Source: Pseudomonas sp. SLFW
GTDB lineage: Bacteria; Pseudomonadota; Gammaproteobacteria; Pseudomonadales; Pseudomonadaceae
DNA: 64,000 nucleotides
Direction of reading: 5' to 3'
Assembly: GCF_009905615.1 (NCBI RefSeq)
Contig: NZ_JAAAKW010000003.1
Span: forward strand, 372,001-436,000
Made by a program: the position numbers and the translations under genes. Positions 37,062-45,662 of the stretch are shown in pieces. The notes under the pieces are model-generated. The model was not told the origin of the DNA. It ran no database searches and worked only from the letters and a program-made list of their open reading frames with translations. Numbering within the stretch: the stretch's first letter is position 1; each line of letters starts with the position of its first letter.

Positions 37062-37077
37062 TGGCACAAGCGTTGCA
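37062..37077 (+). promoter_or_regulatory. RpoN (sigma-54) promoter of rpiR/ureohydrolase operon
   Basis: TGGCACA-AGCG-TTGCA is almost a perfect -24/-12 element. The expected start of transcription is near 37088, about 19 bases before the regulator's ATG. RpoN control fits a nitrogen-source operon. Confidence 0.8.
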
Positions 37078-37106
37078 ATTTCACCTGCAACTCCCGCTTT
37101 CAGGTG

Positions 37107-37991
37107 ATGCGCCAGATGGACCGCGATCTGCTCTGCAGCCAGCTTCAACAACAGTTCGAGGACTTTCCCCGGCAAGAGCGCGCGGCGGCCAGTTTTATTC
37201 TGGACAACCCCCACGAAATCGCAGTGATGTCGATGCGCGACATCGCCCGGCTGGCCAACGTGCCGCCTTCGACCATGACCCGCCTGGCCAAACGCATGGG
37301 CCTGTCCGGCTACGACGACCTGCGCGAACTGTTCATCGATTCGCTGCGCGGGCAGAACAGCGCCTACGGCTCCCGCGCCCACGACCTGGTGGAACTCAAA
37401 CAGCGGGTCGGCGAGCAGCGAGTGATTCAGGACATGGCCAACAACGCCATCGAACAGATTCAGTCGATGTGCAGCCACGACAACCTGCGGGCGATTTCCC
37501 GCGCCGTGGCGCTGCTGGCCGGGGCCCGTCAGGTCTACTGCCTGGGCATGCGTTCGTCGTTCGGCGTGGCGTTTCAGTTTTCCCACGTCGCTTCTTACTT
37601 TGCGAAAAACGTGCGGCTGGTGGAAGGCGCGGGTGAAAGTGGCGTCATGTCGATCATCAACCAGACCAGCCCCAAGGACGTGGCATTGGTGTGCAGCCTG
37701 CCGCGTTATTCCCGGCGGCTGATCACCCTGACCAACTACCTGCATCAACAGGGCGTGCGCATCATCACCATCACCGACAGCCTGACCTCACCCACGGCCC
37801 GGCTGGCGGCGGAAACCATCATCGTGAAGAACCAGACCCCGTCGTTCTACGACACCATCGTCCCGGCCATGTTGGTCAGCGAGATGCTGGTGGCGTTGAT
37901 GTCGGCCGCCTCGACCCAGGACGTAGAAGCCTCGGTCACCCACACCGAAGAAAAGCTGCTCAGCCTCGGCGAGTGGTGGGACCTGGGCTAG
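37107..37991 (+). CDS. RpiR-family transcriptional regulator (HTH_6 + SIS)
   Basis: The 294-residue protein has an N-terminal RpiR helix-turn-helix (about 1-80; RQERAAASFILDNPHEIAVMSMRDIARLANVPPSTMTRLAKRMGLSGYDDLRELF) and a SIS sugar-isomerase-like effector domain (about 125-260; VYCLGMRSSFGVAFQF, ALVCSLPRYSRRLI). The start is taken at 37107 (MRQMDRDLL); 37116 is possible. Reading further upstream would run through the RpoN promoter. SIS-domain regulators usually bind phosphosugars, but some control amino-acid or purine-related operons. It leads the ABC/PrpD/ureohydrolase genes by 64 bases and is probably their local regulator. Confidence 0.9.
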   Translation: MRQMDRDLLCSQLQQQFEDFPRQERAAASFILDNPHEIAVMSMRDIARLANVPPSTMTRLAKRMGLSGYDDLRELFIDSLRGQNSAYGSRAHDLVELKQRVGEQRVIQDMANNAIEQIQSMCSHDNLRAISRAVALLAGARQVYCLGMRSSFGVAFQFSHVASYFAKNVRLVEGAGESGVMSIINQTSPKDVALVCSLPRYSRRLITLTNYLHQQGVRIITITDSLTSPTARLAAETIIVKNQTPSFYDTIVPAMLVSEMLVALMSAASTQDVEASVTHTEEKLLSLGEWWDLG

Positions 37992-38055
37992 CCCCGCTTT
38001 CGATTTCTGCCGTTTTTCAATCCGATTCGACCCCTTCATCTACCGGAGCGTCCTG

Positions 38056-38856
38056 ATGAAAGCCAGACCGTGCAAGCCATTCAGCCACATCCTCTTCGCC
38101 GCCGGGCTCAGCGCCCTGCTCTGCTCCACCTTCGCCCAGGCCGGTGAAGCGCTGGACCACATCCTCAAGGCCAAGGAACTGCGCGTTGCCGTGCCCGTCG
38201 ACTACCCACCCTACGGCTACGTCGGACCGGACATGGTGCCCCAGGGCCTGGACATCGATGTCGCCAACCTGATGGCCAACAAGCTCGGCGTGAAGCTGCA
38301 ACTGGTGCCCGTAACGGCGCCCAACCGCGTGGCCTACATCCAGTCCGGCAAGGCGGATTTCACCATTTCGTCCCTGGGCAAGACCGCTGAGCGCGAGAAG
38401 GTGATCGACTACAGCATCGCTTACTCGCCGTTCTTCGACGCGGTGTTCGGCAAGGCCGAGTTGCCCGTCAAGTCCATGGGTGACATGGCGGGCAAAACCG
38501 TGTCCGTGACCCGTGGCTCGATGCAGGACAAGGAATTGACCGACATGGCCCCTGAAGCGATCACCAAGCGTTTCGAGGACAACAACAGCAGCATCTCGGC
38601 GTTCCTGTCCGGGCAGACGCAAATGGTCGCCATCGGCACCACCGTCGCTGCCGCCCTCAAACAGAAAAACCCGAACATGGACATCGCGCTCAAGGTGGTG
38701 CTGTCCAACGCGCCCAACTACATCGGCATGAACAAGGACGAGCCGGAGCTGCGCAACAAGGTCAACGAGATCATTCGTCAGGCCAAGGCAGACGGCACGC
38801 TGGACGCGATCTCGCAAAAATGGCTGGGCGCCCCGGCTGGCAACTTGCCGGAATAA
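38056..38856 (+). CDS. Periplasmic amino-acid-type ABC transporter substrate-binding protein
   Basis: The 266-residue SBP_bac_3 protein has a signal peptide (about 1-29, ALLCSTFAQA). The mature part begins LKAKELRVAVPVDYPPYGYVG, typical of polar amino-acid binding proteins, and has DFTISSLGKTAERE and ISQKWLG near the C-terminus. It delivers ligand to the permease/ATPase genes at 40244-42333. The ligand is probably cationic or guanidino, judged by the ureohydrolase downstream, which is inference. Confidence 0.9.
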   Translation: MKARPCKPFSHILFAAGLSALLCSTFAQAGEALDHILKAKELRVAVPVDYPPYGYVGPDMVPQGLDIDVANLMANKLGVKLQLVPVTAPNRVAYIQSGKADFTISSLGKTAEREKVIDYSIAYSPFFDAVFGKAELPVKSMGDMAGKTVSVTRGSMQDKELTDMAPEAITKRFEDNNSSISAFLSGQTQMVAIGTTVAAALKQKNPNMDIALKVVLSNAPNYIGMNKDEPELRNKVNEIIRQAKADGTLDAISQKWLGAPAGNLPE

Positions 38857-38858
38857 CC

Positions 38859-40247
38859 ATGAGCGACTTCACCCCTTCCCTGGTCACCCTGGCGCGCTGG
38901 AGTTCGGGCCTGCAACGGGCGGACATCCCGCCAGCAGTGCAGGACGCCGCCAAGCGTTGCCTGATCGACACCCTCGGCGTGGCGCTGGCCGGCAGTCGCA
39001 GCACGGTCGCCGCTCAGGCCCGTGCGGTGATTGCGATCACGGCGGGTGCAGGCAAATCGACGGTGTTGGGTCAGGCGCGACACACAGCCGCCCCGGCAGC
39101 GGCGTTTGCCAACGCTACGGCGGCCCATGCGCTGGATTTCGACGACAACTGTTATCCCGGTTTCGTCCACGGTTCGGCGGTAATCCTGCCCGCCGCGCTG
39201 GCCGTGGCGCAGATGCGCGACCTGAGCGGCGCCCGCTTGCTGGCGGCCATCGTCGCCGGGGCTGAATGCGAATACGCGCTGGCCAAGGCGTTGACGCGGC
39301 AGATTTACGATCAGGGCTGGTGGACCACCGGCGTGCTCGGCGTGGTCGGGGCCTGTGCGGCGGCCTGTCATGGGCTGGGGCTGAACGCGGACCAGACCGC
39401 CGCTGCGCTGGGCCTCGCCATTGCGGGCACCGGCGGGATGAAAGCCGGATTTGGCAGCGACGCCAAGATGCTGATGGCCGGTCGCAGCAGTGAAGCGGGG
39501 GTGATCGCGGCGCTGTTGGCCAGTCACGGCAGTCGCGGACCGCTGGACGTGATCGAGCATGAGAAGGGTCTGGCGGCGATGTTCAACGGCGGGCTGCTCA
39601 ATCCCCTCCCCACCCTAGGCAGTCGCTGGAGCCTGATTTACCCCGGCGTGGACATCAAACGGGTGCCGGTGTGCCTGTCGTCCCATGCCGCCATCGATGC
39701 CCTGCGCGAGTTACTCGACGAGGGCGAAGTCAGGGTCGAGGACATTGACGCGATCCTGTGCGACGTGCCACCCATTGTGATCCAGAATCTGGTGCACGAT
39801 GCGCCGGTCACCCGCCAGCAGGCCCAGTTCAGCATGCCGTTCGCGCTGGCCTACACGGCGCTGCTCGGTGACATCACCCTCGACTCACTGGACGCGACGG
39901 TTCTGGCACGCGCTGACCTGCAACAGCTGATGAAACGGGTCCGCATGGCTAGCAGCGCCCGTTGGCAAACCGCTCTGCTGGATTCAGCGCCCGAAGGGGC
40001 CTGGGTGAAAGTCGTGCGCCGCGACGGCACCTGCGTCGAGCGCTTTTGCGCGATGCCGGTGGGGTCCGCGTCACGGCCCCTGTCGAGCGCCCAGCTTCAC
40101 CACAAGTTCATGCACTGCGCGACAGGCGTGTGGCCTGTCGCCCGCGCTCAGCGCTTGTTCGATGATCTCTCGCACCTGGAAGACCTGCCCGGCGTTCGTG
40201 ACCTGCTCACCTGCGAAACGCCCCCTGTGGAAACGATGCAATCATGA
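38859..40247 (+). CDS. MmgE/PrpD family protein
   Basis: The 462-residue MmgE/PrpD fold protein has CLIDTLGVALAGS near residue 30, the conserved AAHALDFDDNCY (about 89-100) and LAIAGTGGMKAGFGSDAKML (about 185-205). The family includes 2-methylcitrate dehydratase, cis-aconitate decarboxylase and iminodisuccinate epimerase, all acting on acidic substrates. The start at 38859 is two bases after the SBP stop; its end overlaps the next permease by ATGA. Its insertion inside an ABC transporter operon ties it to the breakdown of the imported compound. The reaction is unknown. Confidence 0.85.
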   Translation: MSDFTPSLVTLARWSSGLQRADIPPAVQDAAKRCLIDTLGVALAGSRSTVAAQARAVIAITAGAGKSTVLGQARHTAAPAAAFANATAAHALDFDDNCYPGFVHGSAVILPAALAVAQMRDLSGARLLAAIVAGAECEYALAKALTRQIYDQGWWTTGVLGVVGACAAACHGLGLNADQTAAALGLAIAGTGGMKAGFGSDAKMLMAGRSSEAGVIAALLASHGSRGPLDVIEHEKGLAAMFNGGLLNPLPTLGSRWSLIYPGVDIKRVPVCLSSHAAIDALRELLDEGEVRVEDIDAILCDVPPIVIQNLVHDAPVTRQQAQFSMPFALAYTALLGDITLDSLDATVLARADLQQLMKRVRMASSARWQTALLDSAPEGAWVKVVRRDGTCVERFCAMPVGSASRPLSSAQLHHKFMHCATGVWPVARAQRLFDDLSHLEDLPGVRDLLTCETPPVETMQS

Positions 40248-40900
40248 CCCTCGATTTTTCTGTGGTACTCAAGCAATGGCCGCTGCTGCTCGACGGCCTG
40301 GCGCTGACGGTCGGCCTGACACTGATCGCGGCGGTCCTCGGCACGCTGCTGGGCATCGCCTGCGGGGTGATCCGCAGCAAAGGCCCACGCTGGGCGCGCT
40401 GGCTGATCGGCACGTATGTGGAGCTGATCCGCAACACCCCGTTCATCATTCAGCTGTTCTTCATTTTCTTCGGCCTGCCGGGGCTGGGCTTGAAGATGAC
40501 GGCGCTGACCGCCGCAATTCTGGCCAACGTAATCAACCTCGGCGCCTACGTCAGCGAGATCGCCCGTTCCGGCATCGAAGCCACGCCCAACGGCCAGATC
40601 GAAGCCGCCGAAAGCCTCGCCCTCGACCGCTGGCAGATCTTCACCCGCGTGATCCTGCCGCCCGCCCTGAAACGGATCTGGCCCGCGCTGGTGGGGCAGA
40701 TGGTCATCATCATGCTCGGCTCGGCGGTGTGCAGCCAGATTTCGGCGGAAGAGCTGTCGTACGCGGCCAATCAGATCGCCAGCAATTCATTCCGCAACTT
40801 CGAAACCTACATCGTCGTCGCGGCCCTGTACCTGCTGCTCTCCATCGCCCTGCGCCGCCTGCTGAACTGGGTAGGCCCGCATTTCATCTTCGGTCGCTGA
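40244..40900 (+). CDS. Amino-acid ABC transporter permease (HisMQ type), first subunit
   Basis: The 218-residue BPD_transp_1 protein has about five membrane helices. The HisM/GlnP features are YVELIRNTPFIIQLFFIFFGLP and the EAA loop IEAAESLALDRWQIFTRVILPPAL. The start ATG overlaps the PrpD-like stop by four bases. It would form a heterodimeric channel with the next gene product. Confidence 0.93.
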   Translation: MTLDFSVVLKQWPLLLDGLALTVGLTLIAAVLGTLLGIACGVIRSKGPRWARWLIGTYVELIRNTPFIIQLFFIFFGLPGLGLKMTALTAAILANVINLGAYVSEIARSGIEATPNGQIEAAESLALDRWQIFTRVILPPALKRIWPALVGQMVIIMLGSAVCSQISAEELSYAANQIASNSFRNFETYIVVAALYLLLSIALRRLLNWVGPHFIFGR

Positions 40901-40909
40901 GGGCCTGAC

Positions 40910-41554
40910 ATGTACGAATTCACGCTGTGGGACATCGCCCGGAACCTGCTGCTGGCGGCGCGCTGGACGGTCGGCCTGTCGCTGATCGCCTTCATTGGCG
41001 GCGGGCTGGTGGGTGGATTGCTGGTGGTACTGCGCCTGACGGGCACGCGCACCGTGCGCCGTCTGACCATGCTGTACGTGCAGCTGTTTCAGGGCACGCC
41101 GCTGCTGTTGCAGCTGTTTCTGGTGTATTTCGGCCTCTCGATGTTCGGCATTGAAACCAGCGCGCTGGTGGCCGCCTCGATCTGCCTGACGCTGTACGCC
41201 AGCGCCTACCTGAGCGAAATCTGGCGCGGCAGCGTCGAGTCCATCGACCGAGGCCAGTGGGAAGCAGCCAGCAGCCTGGCCCTCAGTTTCGGCGAGCAGT
41301 TGCGTCACGTGATTCTGCCCCAGGCCCTGCGCGCCGGGATCGCCCCGACCGTGGGCTTCATGGTGCAGGTGGTCAAGGCCACGGCGCTGACCTCGGTCAT
41401 CGGTTTCGTCGAAATGACCCGCGCCGGACAGATCATCACCAACGCCACGTTCCAGCCGTTCTTCATCTACGGATCGGTGGCGCTGATGTATTTCGCGCTG
41501 TGCTTTCCGCTGTCGCTGTACAGCCGCCGACTTGAACACCAACTTCGTCGCTAA
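40910..41554 (+). CDS. Amino-acid ABC transporter permease (HisMQ type), second subunit
   Basis: The 214-residue membrane protein has YVQLFQGTPLLLQLFLVYFGL and the EAA loop QWEAASSLALSFGEQLRHVILPQAL, parallel to the first permease. It starts 9 bases after it and is followed by the ATPase gene after 11 bases. Two permeases, one ATPase and one binding protein make a complete polar amino-acid uptake system. Confidence 0.93.
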   Translation: MYEFTLWDIARNLLLAARWTVGLSLIAFIGGGLVGGLLVVLRLTGTRTVRRLTMLYVQLFQGTPLLLQLFLVYFGLSMFGIETSALVAASICLTLYASAYLSEIWRGSVESIDRGQWEAASSLALSFGEQLRHVILPQALRAGIAPTVGFMVQVVKATALTSVIGFVEMTRAGQIITNATFQPFFIYGSVALMYFALCFPLSLYSRRLEHQLRR

Positions 41555-41565
41555 GGACCTCTCAT

Positions 41566-42333
41566 ATGACTGCGTCATCTCACCACGACGCCGGAGCGGC
41601 CTTCGCTCTGGTGGACATTCGCGGCCTGCGCAAACGCTTCGGCGACAACGAAGTGCTCAAGGGCGTGGACCTGCAAATCGCCCGCAAGGAAGTGGTTTGC
41701 ATCATCGGCAAGAGCGGCTCGGGCAAAAGCACCCTGCTGCGCTGCCTGAACGGTCTGGAACGCTTTCATGAAGGCTCGGTTGCCGTTGACGGTCAGCCGA
41801 TCCAGCCCGACAACCGCGCCGCGATGCGCGAACTGCGGCAGAACGTCGGCATGATTTTCCAGGGCTTCAACCTGTTCCCGCACCTCACGGCCGGGCAGAA
41901 CGTGATGCTCGCGCCCCGCCTGGTGCAAAAGACCGCCGGGGCTGACGCCGAACGGCAGGCGCGCAAGCTGCTGGAGCGGGTCGGCCTCGGCGAGCGCTTC
42001 GACGCCTTCCCTGATCAGCTCTCCGGCGGCCAACAGCAGCGGGTGGCGATTGCCCGTTCATTGGCGATGAACCCGCAAGTCCTGCTGTGCGACGAGATCA
42101 CCTCGGCCCTCGATCCCGAACTGGTCGGCGAAGTGCTCCAGGTCGTCGAGGGCCTCGCGGCCGAAGGCATGACGCTGATCATGGTCACCCACGAAATGGC
42201 CTTTGCCCGTCGGGTCAGCGACCGCGTGATTTTCATGCACCAGGGCTTGGTCCACGAAGCCGGACCACCCCAGGCACTGTTCGATAACCCGCAGACCGTT
42301 GAGCTGCGGCGCTTTCTTTCACTGGATCACTGA
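41566..42333 (+). CDS. Amino-acid ABC transporter ATP-binding protein (GlnQ type)
   Basis: The 255-residue ABC ATPase has Walker A GKSGSGKST (about 47-55), the Q-loop in NVGMIFQGFNLFPHLT, the signature LSGGQQQRVAIARS (about 147-160), Walker B VLLCDEITSALD with catalytic Glu, and the switch His in VTHEM. It powers the uptake system formed with the two upstream permeases. Confidence 0.95.
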   Translation: MTASSHHDAGAAFALVDIRGLRKRFGDNEVLKGVDLQIARKEVVCIIGKSGSGKSTLLRCLNGLERFHEGSVAVDGQPIQPDNRAAMRELRQNVGMIFQGFNLFPHLTAGQNVMLAPRLVQKTAGADAERQARKLLERVGLGERFDAFPDQLSGGQQQRVAIARSLAMNPQVLLCDEITSALDPELVGEVLQVVEGLAAEGMTLIMVTHEMAFARRVSDRVIFMHQGLVHEAGPPQALFDNPQTVELRRFLSLDH

Positions 42334-42393
42334 CCGCTGCACGCGGCGCTGCTCATTCAGACACACGCTCAGAATCACAATCAGGAGACACCC

Positions 42394-43359
42394 ATGGATT
42401 TCCCGTTGACCGTTCCACCGTCGAAAAAACACCAGAGCTTCCTGTGGTCGCCCATCTGCACCGACCTCGACCAGCTCGACGCCCACGTGGCGATTCTCGG
42501 CATTCCGTTCGGCAAGGCCTATGTCGCCGAGCACATCAGCAACGACCAGAGCAAGGCGCCAGACGCCATTCGCGCCATGAGCGACCGGATCTGCCGCGCC
42601 TTGCACCATTACGACTTCGACGTCGGCGGCCCGATCTATGACAACCGCGCGCTGAAGGTCGTGGACTGCGGCAACGTGCCCGCCGACCCCACCGACCTCA
42701 ACAGCCACAGCCTTCGCGCCGAACAGGCCGTGCGCAAAATCCTCGACGCCGGGGCCATGCCGGTCATTCTCGGCGGTGATCACAGCATCCCGATCCCGGT
42801 GCTGCGCGCCTACGAGGGCCGTGGCCCGATCACCCTGATCCACATCGATGCGCACCTGGACTGGCGCGACGAGATCAACGGCGTGCGCGACGGCCTTTCC
42901 AGCCCGATCCGCCGGGCCTCGGAGATGGAACACATCGGCGAAATCTTCCAGATCGGCCTGCGCGCCCAAGGCAGCGGTCGCCCGGCGGATTACCAGGCCG
43001 CTGTCGATTACGGCGCGCACCTGATCACCTCCTATGACGTCCACGACCACGGCATGCAATCGGTGCTGGACCGGATTCCCGACGGCGGCCAGTTTTACCT
43101 GACCATCGACGCCGACGGCCTCGACCCATCAATCATGCCCGGTGTGGCAGGCCCCGCGCTGGGAGGCATCACCTACGTGCAAATTCGCCAGTTGATTCAC
43201 GGGCTGGTGAAGAAAGGCAAGGTCGTGGGCATGGACATCGTCGAGATCACCCCGGCCATCGACGTCAACAACCTCAGTTGCATCACCGCAGGGCGCCTCA
43301 TCGTCAACCTGATCGGCGCCGCTGTGCGCGCCGATTACTTCGACGCGCCGCCGCTGTAA
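42394..43359 (+). CDS. Ureohydrolase (agmatinase/guanidinobutyrase-like arginase-fold enzyme)
   Basis: The 321-residue arginase-family enzyme keeps all Mn2+ ligands: His130 in LGGDHS, Asp152/His154/Asp156 in IDAHLDW, and Asp239/Asp241 in TIDADGLDP, plus the C-terminal MDIVEITP glutamate. The family releases urea from agmatine, guanidinobutyrate, guanidinopropionate, formiminoglutamate and the like. The ligand loop (HISNDQSKAPDAIR instead of the usual GxRxGP-IR-type N-terminal stretch) is unlike standard agmatinases I know, so the substrate may be unusual. It is part of the RpoN/RpiR operon with ABC, PrpD-like and RidA genes. Confidence 0.88.
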   Translation: MDFPLTVPPSKKHQSFLWSPICTDLDQLDAHVAILGIPFGKAYVAEHISNDQSKAPDAIRAMSDRICRALHHYDFDVGGPIYDNRALKVVDCGNVPADPTDLNSHSLRAEQAVRKILDAGAMPVILGGDHSIPIPVLRAYEGRGPITLIHIDAHLDWRDEINGVRDGLSSPIRRASEMEHIGEIFQIGLRAQGSGRPADYQAAVDYGAHLITSYDVHDHGMQSVLDRIPDGGQFYLTIDADGLDPSIMPGVAGPALGGITYVQIRQLIHGLVKKGKVVGMDIVEITPAIDVNNLSCITAGRLIVNLIGAAVRADYFDAPPL

Positions 43360-43424
43360 CGCCTATCCCCGGATTCAGCGCCAAGGACGGCCCCCTCTCT
43401 TTCTGTAACCCAGGCCCGATCATC

Positions 43425-43835
43425 ATGCCCACCCATACCCGCATCCGCATGTTCAACACCAAGGACACTTACCCCAACCAGTCACTGGACAACGACCTGT
43501 GCCAAGCAGTCCGCGCCGGCAACACCGTGTACGTGCGTGGCCAGTTGGGCACCGATTTCGACGGCAACCTCATCGGCCTCGGCGATGCACGCGCACAGGC
43601 TGAGCAGGCCATGAAGAACGTCAAACAGTTGCTGGAAGAAGCCGGCAGTCAGTTGCAGGACATCGTCAAGATCACCATTTACCTGATCGACCCTCGCTAC
43701 CGTGAAGAGGTGTACCGCGAGGTCGGCAAATGGCTGAAGGGCGTGTTCCCGATTTCCACCGGGCTGGTGGTGTCGGCCTTGGGCCAGCCGCAGTGGTTGA
43801 TGGAAATTGATGTGATTGCCGTTATTCCCGATTGA
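43425..43835 (+). CDS. RidA family (YjgF/UK114) protein
   Basis: The 136-residue RidA-like protein ends with the family's LVVSALGQPQWLMEIDVIAVIP. The middle has YVRGQLGTDFDGNLIGLGDARAQAEQAMKNVKQLLEEAGS. RidA enzymes hydrolyse reactive enamine/imine intermediates or, in catabolic operons, deaminate specific imines. The usual arginine (here in DPRYREEVY) is retained. The start at 43425 is chosen because the frame upstream runs into the ureohydrolase gene. It is the last gene of the operon, and a hairpin follows at 43872. Confidence 0.88.
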   Translation: MPTHTRIRMFNTKDTYPNQSLDNDLCQAVRAGNTVYVRGQLGTDFDGNLIGLGDARAQAEQAMKNVKQLLEEAGSQLQDIVKITIYLIDPRYREEVYREVGKWLKGVFPISTGLVVSALGQPQWLMEIDVIAVIPD

Positions 43836-43871
43836 GCGGACCTAGCCTTCCAACTTCAGGTTCAAGGACAG

Positions 43872-43902
43872 CAGCGACATTGACGACTTATCGATGTCGC
43901 TG
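43872..43902 (+). terminator. Hairpin terminator after the ureohydrolase operon
   Basis: A 9-bp stem CAGCGACAT/ATGTCGCTG with a 13-base loop lies 37 bases after the RidA stop, with a weak T-rich stretch following (GTTTAAACT). Confidence 0.55.
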
Positions 43903-44451
43903 GCTGTTTAAACTCTGTTCCAAAGTTACGCATTGATGATCACTTCCCTGCCTGCTTCCTAACTCCCCGCCTGACATCACGTCACTGCTTAGTTGTTGAG
44001 GCCTCTCAACCCTCGTTCCTCATTTGAAGGGCTTTCAGTTTCCGTTCAGCTTTATGAGCGTACGCTCGAATTCAGACCCGAACATGCCTCGACCGAGTTC
44101 CCGAAACGTCTTTTCACATGACGAAAATGGCGCACGCTCCCCTGAAACAGGGGGCTTCAGCGCGACGGGCGGAAGATCATAGACGGAAATAATGACCCTT
44201 ACATTTCAGTTTGAAAATAAACGTAGCACCGCTTATCGCGGCACATCATTCGATGAAAAACCAACGCGGCTTAAACGGAATTTTCATAATTAACACTCTA
44301 TTGTCGGGCCATTAACGTTTATGAGTCCCTCCGCTGTTTAGAGCGCACTCCTGCAATTAAGGCACGGACAACCCATCGGTTTCAGTTCGATCACGGCTGC
44401 ACCCGTTACAACGGTTTTACCCCTAAACGACGAGCGCTTTTAAACAAGAGG
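43903..44451. other. Long upstream region of the arn operon without a supported gene
   Basis: About 550 bases are clearly richer in A/T than the flanking genes (for example around 44210-44330), with no coding frame I trust. It probably holds the arn promoter(s) and a long leader. A degenerate PhoP-like direct repeat TGTTTA-N5-TGTTCC lies at 43905-43921 but is far from arnB. No clear PmrA box was found. A long regulated leader RNA is possible but I see no diagnostic structure. Confidence 0.5.
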
Positions 44452-44469
44452 GCACGGACGTACCCGTGC
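44452..44469 (+). promoter_or_regulatory. Hairpin in the leader just before arnB
   Basis: GCACGG-ACGTAC-CCGTGC forms a 6-bp stem with a 6-base loop, 33 bases before the arnB start codon. It could affect translation of the arn mRNA; this is only a structural observation. Confidence 0.35.
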
Positions 44470-44502
44470 GCCTCGATCATGCTGAACGAGCGGAGAGTAT
44501 CA

Positions 44503-45588
44503 ATGAGTCAGGACTTTCTTCCTTTTTCCCGCCCGACCATGGGCGACGAGGAAGTGGCGGCCGCCAGCCGTGTGCTGCGTTCAGGCTGGATCACCACCGG
44601 CCCCGAATGTCAGCGACTGGAACAGGCTTTCGCCGAGCGTTGCGGCGCGCAACAGGCCGTGGCGCTGTCGTCGGCCACCGGCGCCCTGCACATCACCCTT
44701 TTGGCGCTGGGTATCGGGCCTGGCGACGAAGTGATCACCCCGTCACAGACCTGGGTATCCACCGCCAACATGATCTGCCTGCTGGGCGCGACCCCGGTGT
44801 TCGTCGACGTGGATCGCGACACCCTGATGACCGATGCCGCCCGCATCGAGCGCGCTATCACTCCCCGCACCAAAGCCATCATTCCCGTGCATTACGCCGG
44901 TGCCGCCTTTGACCTCGACCCGCTGTACGCGCTCGCCGGGCGTCACGGCATTCCGGTGATCGAAGACGCCGCCCACGCTGCGGGCACCGGCTACAAGGGC
45001 CGTCCCATCGGCGCGAAAGGCACGGCGATCTTTTCCTTCCACGCGATCAAGAACATGAGCTGTGCCGAGGGTGCAATGTTCGTCAGCGATGACGCGCAAC
45101 TGGCGGATCGCGTGCGTCGCCTGAAATTCCACGGCTTGGGTGTCGACGCTTACGACCGCCTGACTCATGGCCGCAAACCCCAGGCCGAAGTGATCGAGCC
45201 GGGCTTCAAATACAACCTGGCCGACATCAACGCCGCCATCGCCATGGTGCAATTGGAACGACTGAAAGCCATCAATGCCCGGCGCACCGAACTGGCTAAC
45301 CATTACCTCGAACGCCTGGCGGGCAGTGCGGTGCTGCCGTTGGCCCAACCGCACTACGACCAGCACCACGCCTGGCACCTGTTCATCGTGCGCATCGACC
45401 CGGAACGCTGCGGGCTCGACCGCGACGCCTTCATGAAGGCCCTGCAAGCGCAGAACATCGGCAGCGGTATCCATTTCATCGCCACCCACCTGCACCGCTA
45501 TTACCGCCAGCGTTTCCCGGACGTCCCCTGCCCGACACCGAGTGGAACTCGTCGCGGTTGTGTTCCATTCCGCTGTTCCCGGACATGA
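44503..45588 (+). CDS. arnB: ArnB, UDP-4-amino-4-deoxy-L-arabinose aminotransferase (frameshifted near the 3' end)
   Basis: This DegT/DnrJ/EryC1-family PLP aminotransferase makes UDP-L-Ara4N from the 4-keto sugar. The start [17 protein letters not shown] is standard and GGAGAG lies 5-10 bases upstream. The PLP lysine motif [16 protein letters not shown] is intact. After about residue 342 the frame leaves the family sequence: a C run at 45525-45528 has four bases where five would keep the frame. As read, the protein ends at 45588 (361 residues) with an unrelated tail. The expected C-terminus continues in the next frame to 45662, giving 386 residues. It is either a true mutation or a homopolymer error. 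It is the first gene of the arn operon. Confidence 0.9.
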   Translation: MSQDFLPFSRPTMGDEEVAAASRVLRSGWITTGPECQRLEQAFAERCGAQQAVALSSATGALHITLLALGIGPGDEVITPSQTWVSTANMICLLGATPVFVDVDRDTLMTDAARIERAITPRTKAIIPVHYAGAAFDLDPLYALAGRHGIPVIEDAAHAAGTGYKGRPIGAKGTAIFSFHAIKNMSCAEGAMFVSDDAQLADRVRRLKFHGLGVDAYDRLTHGRKPQAEVIEPGFKYNLADINAAIAMVQLERLKAINARRTELANHYLERLAGSAVLPLAQPHYDQHHAWHLFIVRIDPERCGLDRDAFMKALQAQNIGSGIHFIATHLHRYYRQRFPDVPCPTPSGTRRGCVPFRCSRT

Positions 45589-45662
45589 CGATTGCCGATG
45601 TCGATCGCGTGGTCCGCGCCATTGAATCGACCCTGACATTCAAAGGGGAAGCCCGCTCGTGA
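45529..45662 (+). other. arnB: Out-of-frame 3' end of arnB
   Basis: In the +1 frame relative to the upstream part this stretch encodes the conserved ArnB C-terminus ([20 protein letters not shown] and then the [12 protein letters not shown] helix) and ends TGA at 45660-45662. That stop overlaps the arnC GTG start by four bases (GTGA), as every other junction in this operon overlaps. This shows the restored frame is the original one. Confidence 0.9.

Noticed and set aside
43905..43921. PhoP-like direct repeat TGTTTA-N5-TGTTCC
   Set aside because: Only one half matches well and it lies about 580 bases before arnB, directly beside the terminator of the previous operon.
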